From DATCLA01 sp036564195 (GTDB lineage: Bacteria; Bacillota; UBA4882; UBA8346), in the NCBI GenBank assembly GCA_036564195.1, contig DATCLA010000261.1, forward strand, positions 1-8,865: DNA of 8,865 bases, given 5' to 3'. Below, piece after piece: positions 5,215-8,865 of the stretch (position 1 is the first letter of the stretch; each line of letters starts with the position of its first letter). The translations under genes were made by a program, and so were the position numbers. Below the pieces are notes generated by a model. That model was not told where the DNA came from. It did not search any database and worked only from the letters and a program-made list of their open reading frames with translations.

Positions 5215-7101
5215 TCATTCGTTACGCGAAGAAAGGTCTGCAACTGGTTGCTTGGGAATTACCGGGCGCATCCGGCTCGCATACTGTTGTAAACCGGCGA
5301 TAATCGCCTCAGAACAAGCCGAATGAAATCCGTCGCTTTTTAAATATGCCTCTTCCTGCGGGAAAATCATATAAGCCGATTCAATCAGTACTGCCGGCAT
5401 TTGCGGTGTCCGGAGCAAAGCAAAGTTACCGAAGTGCAGACCGCCGTCAGGTAAATTATACTCACTGTCAGAATCAAACCTGGCCTTATAGGCTCCATGA
5501 ATCTCCCGGGCCAGCGCAAGGCTCATCGGAGTAAAATAATAGATTTCAAAACCGTGCTTAATGAGGGGATTACCGCCATAGCCCAAAGAATTGTTATGCA
5601 GACTGAGTAAAATATCGGCCCGATTTTGCCAAGCGATTTTAGGACGTTCTCTTAAAGGGACATCGGCTTTACCCGGCCGAACCATTATTACTTTAGCCCC
5701 TTTTTCCAGCAATTTAGCTTTCAGATTCAGCGCCATGGCCATATTAGCATCCCCTTCCGCATAGCCGGTACAGCCGATCGCCCCGGTACCGGAGGCATGT
5801 CCGGCATCAACAGCAACGGTAAGGCCGTTCAAAGGCGACACCCCCGGCGCTACCGGTGGTGGAGTCCGTAATTCGACGACCAGTGCCTCAGCTTCATAGC
5901 GGACATCATAACTCCACCAGCTGTGAGCGGTGGTAAGAATCCGCAAGCGATAAGTTTCGGCGGTATCTTGAAACCACCTTAACTCTTTGATTACATCGCC
6001 GGACTGATTGGCAATGCGGTCGGTATTGGAAAAAGCACCAAATAAGGAAAGATCAAGATAGCTGCCTTTGGGATCTGTATCAATGCGAAACGGCAGTTTA
6101 CGTTGGAGCGGGATCCGAATTTGGGTTACCTGCCCTGCGCTAGTTACGCTAATATTGCCTATCGCTATCAGGGAAGCCGACGTCCCTTTAGGCAACAATT
6201 GCAGTAGATCCGCTGTGACCCAGAGAGTTTTGGTTGCCGTTAGGCGGACCCGGTATTCATTGCCGCAGCGCCCGCTGAGTTGCAAGATAGTTCCCGGTGG
6301 CGGAAACATCTCATAACCGGCCTGGTCTTGGGGGCCCACTACCGGCCCGCTGCGCAAAACCGTACCGGATGCAATTACTTTGGCCATTACCGGGACATCC
6401 TCCGGGAATAAGCTGATCCTGCCCGGAGCGGTCATGGACTTTTTACGGTTGCTCCGGTTAACTAGAGTTACTTTGATCGCTGCCGGGGATGGCAACTTTT
6501 CCTTCCCAATCCGGTAAACTCCGCGATAGATGCCTGATCCCGCACCATCCTCCAACATTGGAAATTTTCCCCGAATTCCTTGTACCTTAAAATAGGCCTT
6601 CATCCCGGGACTACCCTTAAAAGCCACATTCACATCATCTCCAGGCAGCAACTCCTGATCCGACCGTGGTTCTACCCATTGAATCGTTAACGGATGAAGC
6701 GGAGCAGCCTCTTCCGGTCCGGCGACTATAATGTTCCGGGTTTCATAATATGTAGCCGCTCCGGTAATCAGTTCGGCTTTGATTGCAAACCGCCCCGGGG
6801 TTAGATTCACCATTGTTACAAACCCGCCGTCCGGGTGCACCGGTACTTCAACCCCGTTGATTAAAAGCCGACCTGGCAGTGTCACCGATCCGCAAACATA
6901 AGTCGCAGTCAACTGAGGCAGACGTGCATCCTCGGGTGGCTGGACGATCCGAATTGGCGCGGTCAATTTTGTTTTTTGTGCTGATTCTCCGATGTTAGTG
7001 CTAACCTTCACGGTTGCTTGCTGCCAAGAGGCAGCAAAGACTATTCCCACAACCAGCAGGGGTATCCCTGCCAAATAAATTAGATTAACTGGTTTCCGCA
7101 C
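5215..7101 (-). CDS. Exported N-acetylmuramoyl-L-alanine amidase (Amidase_3) with N-terminal modules
   Basis: This enzyme cuts the bond between N-acetylmuramic acid and L-alanine in peptidoglycan, acting outside the membrane in wall remodelling, cell separation or germination. Of 628 residues, 1-25 form a signal peptide or membrane anchor (PVNLIYLAGIPLLVVGIVFA). Residues about 48-235 look like beta-rich Ig-like repeats. Residues 241-304 resemble a bacterial SH3 module (GTVLRSGPVVGP to LWVTADLLQLL), and 312-413 resemble an AMIN-type domain. The catalytic Amidase_3 domain occupies 425-610. Zinc ligands appear as H435 (VDAGH), E449 and H502 (SLHNN), with catalytic E574 (VLIES), so it should be active. 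The GTG at 7101 is supported by AGGTGA 7 bases upstream. A CCACCT/AGGTGG inverted repeat (7132-7157) lies in the leader. Domain boundaries before 425 are estimates. Confidence 0.95.
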   Translation of the reverse strand: MRKPVNLIYLAGIPLLVVGIVFAASWQQATVKVSTNIGESAQKTKLTAPIRIVQPPEDARLPQLTATYVCGSVTLPGRLLINGVEVPVHPDGGFVTMVNLTPGRFAIKAELITGAATYYETRNIIVAGPEEAAPLHPLTIQWVEPRSDQELLPGDDVNVAFKGSPGMKAYFKVQGIRGKFPMLEDGAGSGIYRGVYRIGKEKLPSPAAIKVTLVNRSNRKKSMTAPGRISLFPEDVPVMAKVIASGTVLRSGPVVGPQDQAGYEMFPPPGTILQLSGRCGNEYRVRLTATKTLWVTADLLQLLPKGTSASLIAIGNISVTSAGQVTQIRIPLQRKLPFRIDTDPKGSYLDLSLFGAFSNTDRIANQSGDVIKELRWFQDTAETYRLRILTTAHSWWSYDVRYEAEALVVELRTPPPVAPGVSPLNGLTVAVDAGHASGTGAIGCTGYAEGDANMAMALNLKAKLLEKGAKVIMVRPGKADVPLRERPKIAWQNRADILLSLHNNSLGYGGNPLIKHGFEIYYFTPMSLALAREIHGAYKARFDSDSEYNLPDGGLHFGNFALLRTPQMPAVLIESAYMIFPQEEAYLKSDGFHSACSEAIIAGLQQYASRMRPVIPKQPVADLSSRNE

Positions 7102-7468
7102 AGCTTTTTCACCTAAATTCGCAGTAGTTTCCCACCTATGTTTAACTCTTAAGGTGGTTTCTAAATTACATTTACTAAGCTTTTACGATATATGGGATCT
7201 TGTTTTTGATTAGTCTATCAATATATTGTGTTTGAAGAATAAAATTTAGCTTATGAAACTTGCTCTCTTAAAAGCAGATTTATTAACAGTTTTTAACTTT
7301 AATTAAAAATTTCACCAAGCTGTTGCACTTTTCCTGCTGGTTTAATCAGTAAAAAGAATCCAATATTACCGAATAATAAAAACAGCACCACTTGGGCTGC
7401 TGTTTAATTTTCTAAAAAAATTGGGTTAATAACTTTTATACACCATTGATTCGATTTATCCGTTCGTC
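7102..7468. other. 367 bp AT-rich intergenic region
   Basis: No gene is supported on either strand. The end near 7371-7405 holds the terminator of the zinc-ribbon gene. The rest must contain the amidase promoter, but no pair of boxes stands out. Small repeats are the palindrome CAATATATTG (7219-7228) and the inverted repeat CCACCT/AGGTGG (7132-7137 and 7152-7157) just ahead of the amidase ribosome binding site. Confidence 0.6.
7371..7405 (-). terminator. Intrinsic terminator of the zinc-ribbon gene
   Basis: AAACAGCA (7380-7387) and TGCTGTTT (7398-7405) form an 8-bp stem with a 10-base loop that can add a short CC/GG pairing. On the minus strand the stem runs straight into TTTTTATTATT. It lies about 65 bp past the stop at 7469. 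The plus strand also has TTTAATTTT after the stem, so it may act in both directions, although no plus-strand gene approaches it. Confidence 0.82.
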
Positions 7469-7870
7469 CTACTTTTCCACCTTCACCAACCGGGCACCGC
7501 AGTTACTGCAGAACTTAGCATTCTCATCCATGGCAGCGCCGCAGGATTCGCAGATGCGCTTACCGATCGCCTCCTGAGTATCGGTACGGAGTTTTTTCAA
7601 CTCCAACTCCTTCATTTCGATCTGCTGTTCCAAATCACTAACCATACGGCATTTTTCAGCAATTGCCCCATCACCGTTATAATCCGGGTTGCGAGACATT
7701 TTACAAACAACCTCCCCGATCTCTCTGAGGAGCTGGTTTTTACTATCCTCTAACTCCGCAATTTGAGTATTAATCTTGGCACTGTCCAGAATCTCCTTGG
7801 ATTTAACACTGACTACGGTGATCCCTTTATCAATCTCCTGTTTAATCCGTTTAAAAAGTTCTTCCATCAT
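7469..7870 (-). CDS. Coiled-coil protein with C-terminal zinc ribbon
   Basis: The function is not known. The 133-residue protein begins with a charged helical part (MEELFKRIKQEIDKG). Two heptad-rich stretches at about 35-55 and 75-97 look like coiled coil. The C-terminal zinc ribbon has cysteines 107, 110, 121 and 124 (CESC-x10-CSNC), the pattern of small zinc_ribbon/DZANK-type domains that bind one zinc ion structurally. No signal peptide or membrane segment is seen, so it is probably a cytoplasmic scaffold or regulatory protein. GGGAGG precedes two consecutive ATGs (7870 and 7867) by 4 and 7 bases; the second has the better spacing and may be the true start. The gene has its own terminator and an upstream palindrome (7960-7974), so it is likely an independent unit. 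Confidence 0.85.
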   Translation of the reverse strand: MMEELFKRIKQEIDKGITVVSVKSKEILDSAKINTQIAELEDSKNQLLREIGEVVCKMSRNPDYNGDGAIAEKCRMVSDLEQQIEMKELELKKLRTDTQEAIGKRICESCGAAMDENAKFCSNCGARLVKVEK

Positions 7871-7959
7871 TCAGCCTCCCAAACTTTACTAGATGAGATT
7901 CCATAATAGGATAATTGCTTATTTTCACACTTGAAAAGCCAGATCTGAAATAACCGCTG

Positions 7960-7974
7960 ACAAACTTAGTTTGT
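7960..7974. promoter_or_regulatory. Operator-like palindrome upstream of the zinc-ribbon gene
   Basis: ACAAACT-T-AGTTTGT is a perfect 7+7 inverted repeat with a 1-base centre. Immediately beside it the minus strand has a perfect TTGACA (7982-7977), but no -10 box at 16-18 bp (CAGCGG is there). A second inverted repeat, TTTTCA-CACT-TGAAAA (7922-7937), lies closer to the gene. A weak downstream alternative is TTTCAA-17-TATCCT. The site looks regulatory, but no regulator is known. Confidence 0.4.
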
Positions 7975-8051
7975 ATTGTCAAAGATGAAATATGTACCAC
8001 TTTTTAGGTTCAACAGATAATATTCAAAACCTTCGGCTAATTTGAGGATCT

Positions 8052-8609
8052 TCAATGTTCGGCCGGGAATACAGTTTCTAGAGCCTGCTCCGGCACTGGA
8101 TAGATTCTAAGTGATTTCCCGTTTTCCAGTCGCAGATAGGCTTGAACTCCGTCGGTGCCGTCGAAATAAAATTCCGTCGCTTTGCCGTTACTATTAATAT
8201 ACCACTCCAAGGCGGTTAGATCTGCTTTTAACCCCTCGGACAGGCCGACTTTTTCAAAAATTAATTTCTTATCTAAACTCGCCACCTTATAAACACCCCA
8301 TCGGATCCGGTACCCCGGTCCGGACCGTTGCAATGACGCCACACAAACATCGCCGATTTGGGGCTTGGTAAAAAGCAGGCTGTATTCGAAGTCTGAATTT
8401 AAGAACAATGATTGAACCTTTAGCCTGCCACTGATTACCCGTTCAACCTCAATTTTAAAGTTCTGCCCCTGTTGACTGCTGATTTTCCCAATAATTAAAG
8501 CATCTTGACAGTTATGGGTCAACCGGTAGAGAACATCTGCTCCGTAGACCGGCATTAACCAAAACAGAAGCAAAATCACTTCTCCGATAATGAAGGTTTT
8601 ATGCTTCAC
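8052..8609 (-). CDS. Predicted secreted protein of unknown function
   Basis: I do not recognise this family. The 185-residue protein starts with a short signal peptide (MKHKTFIIGEVILLLFWLMP, a likely cut near VYG-AD at 23/24), with a glutamate unusually placed in the hydrophobic core. The mature part looks beta-rich and soluble: DALIIGKISSQQGQNFKIEV, a GDVCVASLQRSGPGYRIRWG turn region, and VQAYLRLENGKSLRIYPVP near the end. A single cysteine pair position (C37 and C92) could form a disulfide. The frame opens at GTG 8618, but GTG 8609 is chosen because GGGAGG lies 8 bases upstream and overlaps the first GTG. It lies 181 bp before the zinc-ribbon gene on the same strand. No lipobox or wall-anchor motif is visible. 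Confidence 0.75.
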   Translation of the reverse strand: MKHKTFIIGEVILLLFWLMPVYGADVLYRLTHNCQDALIIGKISSQQGQNFKIEVERVISGRLKVQSLFLNSDFEYSLLFTKPQIGDVCVASLQRSGPGYRIRWGVYKVASLDKKLIFEKVGLSEGLKADLTALEWYINSNGKATEFYFDGTDGVQAYLRLENGKSLRIYPVPEQALETVFPAEH

Positions 8610-8865
8610 CTGCGTCACCTCCCGGCTTATTAATAAAAAGAACTAAACTACACATTAAGCTAGTTTCCTATTGCAAAGCCCGATATGAACTGCTCAAGAA
8701 TTAGTTCAGCTTATAAGCAAAAAAGAGGTTTCACTTTTAAACTGCATTATTATTTAAATTAGACTTAAAGCGTTTTGTGAATGTTCCCATGGGGATAGTT
8801 TACTTTTCAACTATGCCACCAAGTTTACCTATGTCGGCATAAAAGGATTACGGACTGTCCTATAC
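8610..8865. other. Upstream region without a gene, with several short inverted repeats
   Basis: No coding frame is supported on either strand. The stretch 8615-8623 holds the GGGAGGTGA ribosome binding site of the secreted-protein gene. Short inverted repeats include AAACTA/TAGTTT (8644-8665, followed on the minus strand by AGTTCTTTTTATT), TGAACT/AGTTCA (8686-8708), the palindrome GCTTATAAGC (8709-8718), CCCATGGG (8786-8793) and ATAGTT/AACTAT (about 8795-8814). No convincing promoter boxes were found. Confidence 0.5.

Noticed and set aside
8018..8035. AGGTT/AACCT inverted repeat after the secreted-protein gene
   Set aside because: Short stem with a long loop and A-rich rather than T-rich sequence following on the minus strand.
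8644..8665. AAACTA/TAGTTT hairpin followed by a T-rich run on the minus strand
   Set aside because: Only six AT-rich pairs, too weak for a terminator call, and it lies in the leader of the secreted-protein gene.
1..8865. Defence system, CRISPR array, phage or transposon genes
   Set aside because: Every substantial reading frame is accounted for by housekeeping or envelope genes; no spaced direct repeats, integrase, transposase or toxin-antitoxin pair was seen.

Overview
The window looks like a chromosomal housekeeping stretch from an anaerobic Bacillota (Clostridia-like) bacterium. Support: strong AGGAGG-type ribosome binding sites, frequent GTG starts, an Amidase_3 cell-wall hydrolase with N-terminal accessory modules and no sign of an outer membrane, and a DUF2148 iron-sulfur-type protein of a kind known mainly from strict anaerobes. 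The lineage is inferred from gene content, not a database match. All ten protein genes lie on the minus strand, so transcription runs from high to low coordinates.

Layout in transcription order: a secreted protein of unknown function (8609 to 8052); a coiled-coil zinc-ribbon protein (7870 to 7469) ending at a good intrinsic terminator; a 367 bp AT-rich gap; a large exported N-acetylmuramoyl-L-alanine amidase (7101 to 5215); then a compact cluster of a PaaI-type thioesterase (4989 to 4570), a DUF2148 protein (4504 to 3962), a PAP2 membrane phosphatase (3916 to 3338) and an SGNH/GDSL hydrolase (3308 to 2682). After a 190 bp gap comes undecaprenyl-diphosphatase UppP (2491 to 1691). A 438 bp gap rich in inverted repeats precedes 5-formyltetrahydrofolate cyclo-ligase (1252 to 677), and the window ends inside the N-terminal part of SecA (466 to 1, running off the edge), which has its own strong promoter.

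Several products act on the cell envelope: UppP and the PAP2 protein are both candidates for recycling the undecaprenyl lipid carrier, the amidase cuts peptidoglycan, and SecA drives export. The thioesterase, DUF2148 protein, cyclo-ligase and zinc-ribbon protein are metabolic or unassigned. Five starts were moved from the longest reading frame to internal codons with much better ribosome binding sites (fthC, GDSL, DUF2148, thioesterase, secreted protein).

No defence system, mobile element, CRISPR array, rRNA or tRNA was found. The least explained part is the gap at 1253-1690. There, a plus-strand TATAAT promoter points at a 183-base segment whose two ends are complementary, and which sits divergently beside fthC. 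It resembles a 6S-type or other structured RNA, but this is unproven, and a minus-strand hairpin with a T-tract in the same DNA gives a competing reading as a terminator or attenuator.
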